DNA of 11,005 bases from NCBI GenBank assembly GCA_945639745.1, contig CALZEK010000030.1:1-11005 (forward strand). Reading direction: 5' to 3'. A program made the position numbers and the translations under genes. Positions 1 through 6,647 of the stretch are shown in pieces. Below the pieces are notes generated by a model. It saw nothing but the letters and a program-made list of their open reading frames with translations. It had not been told where the DNA came from and ran no database searches. The stretch's first letter is position 1. Each line of letters opens with the position of its first letter. The DNA is from an uncultured Bacillaceae bacterium. Lineage in GTDB: Bacteria > Bacillota > Bacilli > Bacillales > Amphibacillaceae.

Positions 1-883
1 GACGTGCATAACCTACCATGTCTGCACCGATAGTAATTGCTTTAGCTGCATCTAAACCTGTTTTCATTCCACCACTAGCGATGACTGGTACACCTGCCAC
101 ATGCTTATTAACAGATACAATACAATCTTTGGTTGGTAAGCCCCAACTATTAAATGCTTCAGCAGCAGCTTTGCGTAAAGGATCTTGACTACGTAATTTC
201 TCTACTTGACTCCATGATGTTCCACCTGCTCCAGCAACATCAACATAAGCAATCCCAACATCTACTAATTGTTTGGCAACATGACCATCAATTCCAAATC
301 CAACTTCTTTAACACCTATTGGATGATCTATTTCACGACATAGTTTTTCTATTTTCGGCAATAAATCTGCAAAATTTAAATCGCCACCATCTTGAACAAT
401 TTCTTGTAAGCTATTTAAATGAAGGACTAAAGAATCTGCGCCTGTTTTTTCAATTATTTGTTTAACTTCATCTGTTCCGTAGCCATAATTAAGTTGGACA
501 GCACCTAAATTTGCTATCAAAGGTACTGTTTGTGCTGATTTCCTAATCAGAAATGATTCTTTATGCGAATCACTTTCTAAAAGAGCACGTGTCGACCCAA
601 GTCCTATCGCCCAACCTTTATCTTCAGCTGCCTTTGCTAAATTGTGATTAATATTTGCTGCAAGTTCTGATCCACCTGTCATCGAGCTTACTAAAAATGG
701 TGCTTTAACTTTTTTCCCTAAAAAAGATGACTCGAGATTAATTTCATTAAAGTTAATTTCTGGCAGCGCGTTATGAATAAATGAAATCCCTTCTAATCCT
801 GTTGTTTTATTGACACCTTCGACATTTTCTTTTAAACATAAATCAATATGCTCTGTTTTACGTTGATTAATATCTAAACTCAT
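1..883 (-). CDS. fni: Type 2 isopentenyl-diphosphate delta-isomerase, 3' end outside window
   Basis: This FMN- and NAD(P)H-dependent cytosolic enzyme interconverts isopentenyl and dimethylallyl diphosphate, supplying prenyl units to mevalonate-pathway bacteria. Reading from the ATG at 883, 294 residues are visible. They include the N-terminal RKTEHI motif (8-13), SSMTGG (66-71), GLGS (94-97), NLGA (125-128), HLNSLQE (155-161, with the Gln-Glu pair expected to help bind Mg and substrate), KEVGFG (192-197), DVAGAGGTSW (215-224) and ASGG (269-272), all in the order expected for the flavin TIM barrel. The family is usually about 330-350 residues, so roughly the last 50 are missing because the window ends, not because the gene is broken. 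The start is supported by GGAGGT at 891-896, 7 bases upstream. It is divergent from the carboxypeptidase gene. The sequence resembles the Thermus/cyanobacterial style of the family (AGAGGTSW) more than the S. aureus style (SGKGGTNF), from memory. Confidence 0.93.
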   Translation of the reverse strand, partial: MSLDINQRKTEHIDLCLKENVEGVNKTTGLEGISFIHNALPEINFNEINLESSFLGKKVKAPFLVSSMTGGSELAANINHNLAKAAEDKGWAIGLGSTRALLESDSHKESFLIRKSAQTVPLIANLGAVQLNYGYGTDEVKQIIEKTGADSLVLHLNSLQEIVQDGGDLNFADLLPKIEKLCREIDHPIGVKEVGFGIDGHVAKQLVDVGIAYVDVAGAGGTSWSQVEKLRSQDPLRKAAAEAFNSWGLPTKDCIVSVNKHVAGVPVIASGGMKTGLDAAKAITIGADMVGYAR

Positions 884-935
884 GTTAACTACCTCCACTA
901 TATTATATGTTATATTACTTATCTCTATTACTTAA

Positions 936-957
936 AGAAAGAAAAATGATTCTTTCT
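936..957. repeat. Short inverted repeat between fni and the carboxypeptidase gene
   Basis: AGAAAGAA (936-943) and TTCTTTCT (950-957) are perfect 8-base arms around a 6-base loop, about 55 bases upstream of the fni start. There is no T-run directly after either arm, so it does not look like a terminator. It could be an operator in the divergent promoter region, or chance in AT-rich DNA. Confidence 0.35.
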
Positions 958-990
958 CAGCTAGCTTACCTTTATGCAATTACTTCATTT

Positions 991-1020
991 ATTAAAAAAT
1001 GATTACTCATTATTTTTAAT
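991..1020. repeat. AT-rich imperfect inverted repeat
   Basis: ATTAAAAAATGA (991-1002) and TCATTATTTTTAAT (1007-1020) are complementary except for a two-base bulge, with a 4-base loop. It lies mid-way in the fni/carboxypeptidase intergenic region. It has almost no G-C pairs, so an RNA hairpin would be weak. A DNA-level operator or chance are both possible. Confidence 0.25.
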
Positions 1021-1123
1021 ACTTATATTTTACCATAAACAATTACTTTTTAGATAAATTGTAAACAAAGTTGCCTTTTTAAATCCAAAGTGAGAAAATA
1101 TTTAATATGAAATGAGGTGTCAC

Positions 1124-2122
1124 ATGTTAAATAAAGGACTGTTTATATTTATTTTCTTTAGTCTTATCTTATTTGGTTGTCATGGTGTGGACGACAATAA
1201 ACCAAGTAAGACTAATAACTCTGAACAAGAAGAAACTTCTGAATTAGAATTACCAAAAAAACATTTAAAGAAATTTGACACTCATGATTCTGTTCAAGTC
1301 TTAAACGACCACTTACTTTCTCTTGGCTATGAGGTCAATAACACAAAGCATTTTGATTCGCTCACTACTTGGGCATTAACTGACATTCAATTACAATTCT
1401 TACCCGAACATGTATCTGGTATGTACGATGAACAAACAAGAGATATTTTAAATCAATTAAAAGACAATCAAGAAAAAATTGTTTCTGAAAAAAAATTAAA
1501 AAAAACTCAATATCCTGATCGATTGCCTGAAGTTACTGACAATCCTTTTGATGTTTTAGCACTTGTTAATAAAGAGCATGCACTACCAAGTGATTATATC
1601 CCTCATGATTTAGTCGTACCTAATGTTCGTTTTCCCTTTACTGAAGATGTTCCTAAAAAGCAATTAAGAAAAATGGCTGCTGATGCTTTAGAAAATCTTT
1701 TTAAAGCTTCTGATGAAGCAGGACTCGAATTATATGCTCAATCAGGTTATCGTTCTTACGATAGACAAAAAACCATTTTTGATAATAATGTCGCCCGTCA
1801 TGGTGAAGATCATGCCAATACATACAGTGCAAGACCAGGCGAGAGCGAACATCAAACTGGACTTGTTATGGACGTGACAAATCGAACAGTAAATTTTGAA
1901 TTAACAACTGATTTCGGAGAAACTAAAGAAGGTCAGTGGTTAAAAGACAATGCTCATCTTTATGGTTTCATCATTCGTTATCCAGAAGACAAAGTTGAAA
2001 TTACAAAATATCAATACGAACCATGGCATATACGTTATGTAGGAGAAGCTCTTGCTTCTGAACTTTATGAAAACAATCTTTCTTTAGAAGAACATTATCA
2101 AAAGAATCTGGAAGAGAACTAG
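1124..2122 (+). CDS. VanY-type D-alanyl-D-alanine carboxypeptidase lipoprotein (M15B)
   Basis: This is a predicted membrane-anchored, extracellular zinc peptidase that trims the terminal D-Ala from peptidoglycan stem peptides. From the ATG at 1124 it has 332 residues. It has a lipoprotein signal with hydrophobic residues 6-17 and lipobox LFGC with the lipidated Cys19, then an acidic linker. Residues about 50-112 resemble a peptidoglycan-binding domain. The M15B catalytic domain spans about 145-315, with SGYRSY (207-212), SEHQTGLVMD (241-250; Zn ligands His243 and Asp250) and EPWH (299-302; catalytic Glu299, Zn ligand His302). All expected catalytic residues are present. The start at 1124 is preferred over ATG 1112 because GAGGTG at 1114-1119 lies 4-6 bases upstream and the shorter form begins directly with the signal peptide. 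There are no van resistance genes beside it, so a role in wall maturation is more likely than vancomycin resistance. Confidence 0.9.
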   Translation: MLNKGLFIFIFFSLILFGCHGVDDNKPSKTNNSEQEETSELELPKKHLKKFDTHDSVQVLNDHLLSLGYEVNNTKHFDSLTTWALTDIQLQFLPEHVSGMYDEQTRDILNQLKDNQEKIVSEKKLKKTQYPDRLPEVTDNPFDVLALVNKEHALPSDYIPHDLVVPNVRFPFTEDVPKKQLRKMAADALENLFKASDEAGLELYAQSGYRSYDRQKTIFDNNVARHGEDHANTYSARPGESEHQTGLVMDVTNRTVNFELTTDFGETKEGQWLKDNAHLYGFIIRYPEDKVEITKYQYEPWHIRYVGEALASELYENNLSLEEHYQKNLEEN

Positions 2123-2174
2123 TCATATCTTTTGAACAATAAATAATTAATTAATGATAAAAATCACTCTGAAA

Positions 2175-2229
2175 AAAATACTACACTTAACAGTAATTAA
2201 GTTAATAATCTGTTTAAGTGTAGTATTTT
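2175..2229. terminator. Bidirectional terminator between convergent genes
   Basis: AAAATACTACACTTAA plus CAG (2175-2193) pairs with CTG plus TTTAAGTGTAGTATTTT (2210-2229) apart from one bulged T, around a 16-base loop. A-tracts on the left and T-tracts on the right give a U-run for transcripts from either side. It should serve both the carboxypeptidase (plus) and the DUF2269-like gene (minus). Confidence 0.85.
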
Positions 2230-2262
2230 CTTTAAGTTAATTTATTTATTCTTGCCTCTTTT

Positions 2263-2718
2263 TTATGCAAAAGGCTTTACAATCATCAAAAAGATAATCA
2301 CTATTAAAAGAACATTTGTAATATGTTCATAGAAGAATAGGTCTTTGGCTGCTAGTTTGTATTTTTCAGGAATTTCTTCGCCTTGATGATAGGCAAGTAT
2401 TTCTTTAATCGGTTTCGTTTTAGTAACTAATAAAAGTGGCGCAATTGCTAAAGCAATTAAATATAGTATTAAGCTTAAACTAAACCACATTTCAGTAAAT
2501 AATTGTGGTTGTAAAACACCCATTAATACGCCTGTCACCAGTAATAATGCCCCACCTACCATGACAAATATGTGGACTCTATTTCTAATATAGTATGCAT
2601 GTTTTAATTCTGTCATTGTTTTTGCATGCATTGCAATATAAGTTAAGACAAATCCGGGACCTAAGCCTATGATCGCAGAAAATATATGAATAATTAAAAT
2701 AAATTTATAAAGCGTCAC
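2263..2718 (-). CDS. DUF2269-like small integral membrane protein
   Basis: This is a 151-residue protein of unknown function. Four membrane segments are visible at about residues 5-30, 48-69, 77-99 and 131-148. His11 lies inside the first segment, before a Gly-rich IIGLGPGF turn, a pattern typical of the DUF2269 family as I remember it, and Glu-His sits at the mouth of the last segment (131-132). The start is GTG at 2718, supported by GGAGGA on the minus strand (complement of 2725-2730) 6 bases away. It begins 27 bases after the stop of the kinase-family gene and on the same strand, so the two are very likely co-transcribed. A heme- or cation-related membrane role is conceivable from the conserved His, but nothing in the sequence proves it. 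Confidence 0.8.
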   Translation of the reverse strand: MTLYKFILIIHIFSAIIGLGPGFVLTYIAMHAKTMTELKHAYYIRNRVHIFVMVGGALLLVTGVLMGVLQPQLFTEMWFSLSLILYLIALAIAPLLLVTKTKPIKEILAYHQGEEIPEKYKLAAKDLFFYEHITNVLLIVIIFLMIVKPFA

Positions 2719-2745
2719 GGTGATTCCTCCGGATTGAAATAATAA

Positions 2746-3618
2746 TTACTCTGTAACATAATAATTTAAAATATCATCAATTTGCTTGCCATACTTTTCA
2801 CCAAACATGATTAAATGAACAAGTAAATAATACAATTGATAGATTGGTTTTACTTCTTGGTAGTTTTCATTTAAGGGGAACACTTCTTGATATGAATCAT
2901 AAAAATCTTTTGAAAATCCTCCAAAAATCTCAGTAAAAGCAATCTCTAGATGACGGTCTCCATAAAAGAATGATGGATCAACTAAATAAGGCTCTCCTGC
3001 CCGACCGACAATCCAATTTCCATTATATAAGTCTCCATGTAAATATGATGGTGCCACAAATGCAGGGATCCATTTATCTAATCTTTCTAACAACTTTAAA
3101 AATTTGTCTTTTCGTGTATCTAATAAGATTTTTTTATCCACAGCTGACTTTATATGATAACCTAACCGATGCTCTTGGAAATAAGTTAACCAATTGGGAT
3201 CTAATATATTAGGTTGATCTAAAATACCTATGTAAGTGTCATTAGCAAAACCATGCATAGGTCCATTATTTTTATGCAATTGGGCTAGATTATGACCTAA
3301 TTTAAATTCAGTCTTAGGTGATTTTTGCCCTTCTATCCATTCCATTAATAAAAATGCCTCACCCTTTTTATCTGAATAAGAAACATAATTAGGTACAGAT
3401 ATAGTATCAGTTTCTTTAATCATACGTAATCCTATCGCTTCACTTTTAAAAAAACCTTTTCCTGAGTTTGCATGATGTTTCATAAAATATTCGCCTTCTT
3501 TTGTTCTCACATAAAAAGCTTCATTAATCGAACCACCATCAATCGGTTCTATCGTCAATAATTCAGAATTATCGCGACCATTCTCTAAACCTATTTTTGT
3601 CATTGCTTCAATATTCAT
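2746..3618 (-). CDS. Fructosamine kinase family protein (FN3K-like)
   Basis: This is a predicted cytosolic small-molecule kinase of the protein-kinase-like fold. Relatives phosphorylate sugar moieties of glycated amines (ribulosamines, fructosamines) so that the adduct falls apart. In 290 residues the key elements are present: GGSINEAFYV (28-37, nucleotide loop), Lys47 in FMKHH, NDTYIG (126-131), WLTYFQEHRL (143-152), HGDLYNGN (194-201; catalytic Asp196), DPSFFYGDR (214-222; metal-binding Asp214) and FGGF (232-235). The length matches the family. The family usually has GDRE after the DPS motif; here the residue is His223. The ATG at 3618 has a GGAG element on the minus strand (complement of 3626-3629) 7 bases away. 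It is the first gene of a likely two-gene operon with the DUF2269-like gene. The exact substrate is not visible from sequence; an aminoglycoside-kinase-like use is less likely given the GDR and FGGF motifs. Confidence 0.87.
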   Translation of the reverse strand: MNIEAMTKIGLENGRDNSELLTIEPIDGGSINEAFYVRTKEGEYFMKHHANSGKGFFKSEAIGLRMIKETDTISVPNYVSYSDKKGEAFLLMEWIEGQKSPKTEFKLGHNLAQLHKNNGPMHGFANDTYIGILDQPNILDPNWLTYFQEHRLGYHIKSAVDKKILLDTRKDKFLKLLERLDKWIPAFVAPSYLHGDLYNGNWIVGRAGEPYLVDPSFFYGDRHLEIAFTEIFGGFSKDFYDSYQEVFPLNENYQEVKPIYQLYYLLVHLIMFGEKYGKQIDDILNYYVTE

Positions 3619-3827
3619 AAGCTCACTCCTTCCCGAGTTCTTTATTTAAAATACTTTCATAATCAATTAGTTTATCAGATTATTTACGACTCAATTATTA
3701 AATTTTCTTCGCCAAATTGATTTCATATACTTCCTTTATTTGGATACTTACTGCTAATTTTAATATAATTCAAGTAATTAAGCTAATAATAAAAATAATA
3801 AACAATTAGATTATAAAGGAATAATAA

Positions 3828-3856
3828 TAGGCACTGTAATTAATAACTGATATAAT
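3828..3856 (+). promoter_or_regulatory. Sigma-A-type promoter for the DegV-family gene
   Basis: TAGGCA (3828-3833) is followed after 17 bases by TATAAT (3851-3856), with an extended -10 TGA just upstream (TG at 3848-3849). Transcription should begin near 3863, giving a leader of about 25 bases before the TTG start at 3888. The -10 box covers the ATG at 3855, which therefore cannot be the translated start from this promoter. Confidence 0.7.
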
Positions 3857-3887
3857 GATACTATATAATTTGAAAGGGGTGATATTA

Positions 3888-4742
3888 TTGAACATTCAAC
3901 TAATGACCGATGGTGGCGCTGACATCCCGATCGAACTCACTAAAAAAACTAACATTACAATCGTTCCACTTTATCTTAGATTCGATACTCAAGAATATCA
4001 AACTGGAAAAGATTTAGATGCACAAACTTTTCATGATAAAGTTAAGGAATTTAAACAAGTTCCAAAATCTTCAGCACCGAGCCCGAATGATTTTTATGAA
4101 ACCTTTAAAAAAGCTGATGCAGATAAACCTATTTTAATGATCAGTTTATCTAAAGCGTTAAGCTCAACTTATGAAAATGCATTAATTGCCCAAAAACAAA
4201 TTTTAAATGAAGAACCATCGAGAGAAATTGCAATTATTAATGCAAAAACCGCTTCTTGTGGTATGGGATTACTTATTCACGAAACACAAAAAAAGCTTAA
4301 TGAGAACTATGATTTTAAATCACTTGTGTCTCATCTAGAAGAGAAAGTTGAAGATATGAGTACCTTGTTTTTATTAAAATCATTAGATAACTTAATTTTA
4401 GGTGGACGCTTAGACAGAGTTAAAGGTGCTATAGCAAAAACATTAAATATAAAACTACTACTTAAAGCTAGTGATGAAGGTGCCGTAGAGGTGTCAGAAA
4501 AAATACGTGGTAATAAAAGATCTCTCAAACGCTTTATTGATCAAATTGAAGAATACGTCACTAACGTTGAAGATAAAACAATCGTGATGACTCACACTAA
4601 TGCACCAGAATATGGGCAAACAGTGTTAAATAAAATTTTAGAAAGATATCCTTTTAAAGAAGCCTACTTAACTGAAACAGGTCCACTTATTTCAACTTAT
4701 GCTGGTGATGAAGGTTTAGTTATATCTTTTTTCAATACATAA
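3888..4742 (+). CDS. DegV/FakB family fatty-acid-binding protein
   Basis: DegV-family (FakB) proteins bind a fatty acid and present it to the kinase FakA, which makes acyl-phosphate for phospholipid synthesis. I prefer a TTG start at 3888: AAAGGGGTG (3873-3881) lies at proper distance, the product of 284 residues has family length, and it opens with the usual strand and TDGGADIP (7-14). Other family elements are SSAPSP (61-66, where relatives have TSQPS), SLSKALSSTY (86-95), GGRLDRVKGAIAKTLNIKL (172-190) and THTNAPEYG (235-243). The C-terminus reads STYAGDEG (269-276) where relatives typically have GTHxGPG, so the conserved His is Tyr271. That His and Thr61 contact the fatty acid carboxylate in studied FakB proteins, so ligand or partner may differ. 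No fakA homologue is in the window. The gene is monocistronic with its own promoter and terminator. Confidence 0.88.
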   Translation: MNIQLMTDGGADIPIELTKKTNITIVPLYLRFDTQEYQTGKDLDAQTFHDKVKEFKQVPKSSAPSPNDFYETFKKADADKPILMISLSKALSSTYENALIAQKQILNEEPSREIAIINAKTASCGMGLLIHETQKKLNENYDFKSLVSHLEEKVEDMSTLFLLKSLDNLILGGRLDRVKGAIAKTLNIKLLLKASDEGAVEVSEKIRGNKRSLKRFIDQIEEYVTNVEDKTIVMTHTNAPEYGQTVLNKILERYPFKEAYLTETGPLISTYAGDEGLVISFFNT

Positions 4743-4777
4743 AACAAGCTGTTAATATTATTAACAACTTGTTTTTT
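4741..4777. terminator. Bidirectional terminator between DegV-family and EIIC-like genes
   Basis: AAACAAG (4742-4748) pairs with CTTGTTT (4768-4774) and GTTAAT (4751-4756) with ATTAAC (4760-4765), separated by a small internal loop, then six Ts (4772-4777). The reverse strand also ends in a short U-run. The stem overlaps the stop codons of both convergent genes (4740-4742 and 4776-4778), an economical shared terminator. Confidence 0.8.
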
Positions 4778-5792
4778 ATTCATAACTGATCTTTAAATCA
4801 CCTGGCTTAATCCAGTTTCTTTTTTTCATATAAATGGCAATTATGATACTTATAAATGCTGGTGCTATAAAATGCATCACAATCATTATAATAAAGATAT
4901 TTACCGTAAAGCCCATCGTTTCTAACATCATAATCTGACCTACAAATCCACTTGTTCCCATTCCTGCTCCTGCTGTATTATTAGTCATCTCAAACATCGT
5001 AATACCTATAGGTGCTATAATGGCACCTGCTACTGTAGGTGGAATAAGTATCAATGGATTTCTAATGATATTAGCAACTTGTAACATTGACGTACCTATA
5101 CCAAGAGCTATAAAACCACCTATCCCATTTTCTTTATAACTTGTTGATGCAAAGCCAATCATTTGAGCGGAGCAACCAAGCGCGGCGGCTCCCGCTGCTA
5201 ATCCATCTAAGGACAACATAAACGCTATTGCAACACTTGATATAGGTGCAGTCAAGGCCCACCCCATTAACACCGCCACAACAATTCCCATCACAATTGG
5301 TCTTTGAGTTGTCGACCAATTTATAATGTCACCAAACCAAATCATAAATGTAGCTACAGGTATCCCGATAAATTTACCTACATAAAACCCTGTAAATATT
5401 GTTACAAGAGGTGTTACAATAATATCGACTCGCGTTAGTTTATAAAATAACTTACCTATTTCTGTTGCAAATAAAGCTGCCACATAACTTACTGCTGGAC
5501 CGCCTAGTTCTGCTCCATAAGCTCCAGCAAATAAGACTGCAAACAATACAAGTGGAGGTGCTTTTAATCCATAAGCAATTGCAACTCCTATCGCTCCACC
5601 CATAATTTTATTATCCATTGCGAAACTTCCCATTTCGATAAATGCTTCAATTCCTAACTGTTCACCTGTTGTTTTAATAATAAGTCCAATAATTAATGAT
5701 GAAAATAAACCAAGTGCCATATAACTAAGCGCTGTAATTGTATACTCTTTAATTGAAAGACTAATTCCTTTTTTCTGTAGATATTTGACCAC
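4776..5792 (-). CDS. PTS EIIC-like membrane protein (PTS_EIIC_2 family)
   Basis: This is a 338-residue, highly hydrophobic protein with about nine to ten membrane segments. It resembles the PTS_EIIC_2 family, EIIC-like proteins of Bacillota whose transported substrate is not established. Typical stretches are MALGLFSSLIIGLI (25-38), a Gly-rich segment with NKIMGGAIGVAIAYGLKAP (61-79), GGPAVSYVAALFATEIG (97-113), a central TPLVTIFTGFYVGKFIG and the segment SLDGLAAGAAALGCSAQMIG. The C-terminus is short, basic and hydrophilic (MKKRNW onward). No EIIA or EIIB domain is fused and no PTS partner gene is nearby. The start is GTG at 5792, with AAAGGG on the minus strand (complement of 5802-5807) 9 bases upstream. 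An overlapping ATG at 5794 is in another frame. It is divergent from the nitroreductase gene. Membrane location is certain; transport activity is inferred. Confidence 0.82.
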   Translation of the reverse strand: MVKYLQKKGISLSIKEYTITALSYMALGLFSSLIIGLIIKTTGEQLGIEAFIEMGSFAMDNKIMGGAIGVAIAYGLKAPPLVLFAVLFAGAYGAELGGPAVSYVAALFATEIGKLFYKLTRVDIIVTPLVTIFTGFYVGKFIGIPVATFMIWFGDIINWSTTQRPIVMGIVVAVLMGWALTAPISSVAIAFMLSLDGLAAGAAALGCSAQMIGFASTSYKENGIGGFIALGIGTSMLQVANIIRNPLILIPPTVAGAIIAPIGITMFEMTNNTAGAGMGTSGFVGQIMMLETMGFTVNIFIIMIVMHFIAPAFISIIIAIYMKKRNWIKPGDLKISYE

Positions 5793-5831
5793 ATTAATAC
5801 ACCCTTTACAATTGTCTTGTCACGTGTATGT

Positions 5832-5861
5832 ATTATTAAACATTTAACTATACAATTGCAA
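5832..5861 (-). promoter_or_regulatory. Possible promoter of the EIIC-like gene
   Basis: On the minus strand TTGCAA (complement of 5856-5861) is followed after 18 bases by AATAAT (complement of 5832-5837). Both boxes match consensus in four to five of six positions, and transcription would start near 5825, about 33 bases before the GTG. The spacer is slightly long and the region is AT-rich, so the call is tentative. Confidence 0.4.
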
Positions 5862-5877
5862 GCTATAACGCGTTTTA

Positions 5878-5906
5878 TTGCTAATAAAAATTTAGTTAGC
5901 TATAAT
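5878..5906 (+). promoter_or_regulatory. Promoter of the nitroreductase gene
   Basis: TTGCTA (5878-5883) and a perfect TATAAT (5901-5906) are separated by 17 bases. Transcription should start near 5913, followed by the strong Shine-Dalgarno AGGAGGA (5924-5930) and the ATG at 5936. The boxes sit in the short divergent region shared with the EIIC-like gene. Confidence 0.72.
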
Positions 5907-5935
5907 TTAAATAGATATCGATTAGGAGGATTATC

Positions 5936-6493
5936 ATGAATCAATCAAATCAAAACATGACTTCGCTGCAAAATATAATTAGAAATAGACGCGCCGTAAA
6001 AAAAGGATATACTGATAAAGAAGTGACTACAGATGTAGTTAAAGAACTTTTATCAGATGCAAGTTGGGCTCCAACGCATGGTATGAGAGAACCTTGGCGC
6101 TTTGTTTTTGTTCATCAGGATCGGTTACCACATTTCGCCAAGAAAGTTGCTCAGACCTACCCTGAAATCTTACATGAAAATCGAGAAGCTTATTTAAATG
6201 AACCTAATGCTATTTTAGTAGCTATTATGGATGAACCACAACAACAAAAACAATACGATGAAAACTTTGGCGCTATTGCAAGCTTAATCCAAAACTTTTG
6301 GTTGCTGGCTTGGGAAAAAGGTCTAGGTGTCGTTTGGAAAACAAACCCTCATATTTACGATGATTCAGTTGCCGAAATTGTTGGCATAAAAGATCATGAA
6401 AGAATTATTGGATTTATTCATCTTGGTTACTTTGATGAAGAGCCAGAAATAAAAGAACGTACAGATATTAATCATTTATTTTCTGTTTATTAA
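5936..6493 (+). CDS. Nitroreductase family FMN oxidoreductase
   Basis: This is a 185-residue cytosolic flavoprotein of the small nitroreductase superfamily, which typically uses FMN and NAD(P)H to reduce nitro-compounds, quinones or other electron-poor substrates. Visible family marks are the N-terminal FMN phosphate-binding RNRRAVKKGY (16-25, relatives have RRSVRxF), ASWAPTHG (42-49), EPWRF (52-56), the helix FGAIASLIQNFWLLAWEKGL (111-130) and GVVWKT (131-136), ending with an HLGYFDEEP segment. The pattern recalls the E. coli YdjA-like branch more than NfsA or NfsB. The physiological substrate cannot be read from the sequence. The start is firm: ATG with AGGAGGA at 5924-5930. It stands alone, between its own promoter and a strong terminator. 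Confidence 0.9.
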   Translation: MNQSNQNMTSLQNIIRNRRAVKKGYTDKEVTTDVVKELLSDASWAPTHGMREPWRFVFVHQDRLPHFAKKVAQTYPEILHENREAYLNEPNAILVAIMDEPQQQKQYDENFGAIASLIQNFWLLAWEKGLGVVWKTNPHIYDDSVAEIVGIKDHERIIGFIHLGYFDEEPEIKERTDINHLFSVY

Positions 6494-6527
6494 AAACATC
6501 TAAGGTTAAATCCTTAGATGTTTTTAA
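6490..6527. terminator. Strong terminator after the nitroreductase gene
   Basis: TTAAAAACATCTAAGG (6490-6505) and CCTTAGATGTTTTTAA (6512-6527) form a perfect 16-base stem around a 6-base loop, with the U-run within the right arm. The stem overlaps the nitroreductase stop codon (6491-6493). It insulates the trp leader from upstream readthrough. Confidence 0.92.
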
Positions 6528-6598
6528 TTAATTCGCGATTAAACTTTTATTAGTTATCTGAATTTAATGACTCTTTTGATTTAAATATTTATTTAATG

Positions 6599-6627
6599 TT
6601 GACTTGTATAAAAAAATCAGATATGAT
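6599..6627 (+). promoter_or_regulatory. Promoter of the trp operon
   Basis: TTGACT (6599-6604) and TATGAT (6622-6627) are 17 bases apart; each matches the sigma-A consensus in five of six positions. Transcription should start near 6634, about 15 bases before the basal helix of the first T-box. I see no equally good promoter between the two T-boxes, so one transcript should carry both. Confidence 0.85.
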
Positions 6628-6647
6628 TAGATTTAATAAATAATACA

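Noticed and set aside
902-907. Minus-strand TATAAT as the fni -10 box
   Set aside because: The transcript would start inside the ribosome binding site (891-896) and no -35 box is visible at the right distance.
1029-1056. TTTACC...TAGATA as promoter for the carboxypeptidase gene
   Set aside because: Only weak matches to both boxes in very AT-rich DNA; not enough to annotate.
1112-1123. Upstream ATG 1112 for the carboxypeptidase
   Set aside because: It overlaps the Shine-Dalgarno GAGGTG (1114-1119) of the ATG at 1124 and has no ribosome binding site of its own.
1124-2122. Vancomycin-resistance gene vanY
   Set aside because: Catalytic family matches, but no vanH/A/X or vanR/S genes are nearby and such carboxypeptidases are common housekeeping proteins.
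2970-3212. 80-codon plus-strand open frame
   Set aside because: It is antisense to the well-supported kinase-family gene, with no ribosome binding site or recognisable domain.
3864-3869. Second TATAAT upstream of the DegV-family gene
   Set aside because: Transcription would begin within the Shine-Dalgarno; the box at 3851-3856 with an extended -10 is better placed.
4331-4528. 65-codon minus-strand open frame
   Set aside because: Shadow of the DegV-family gene on the other strand; composition is not protein-like.
5134-5319. 61-codon minus-strand open frame
   Set aside because: Out-of-frame shadow inside the EIIC-like gene; Cys/Gly-rich low-complexity product.
5807-5860. Repeated TACAATTG (5807-5814 and 5851-5858) as an operator pair
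   Set aside because: Short, AT-rich and only two copies; likely chance, though close to the EIIC-like promoter.
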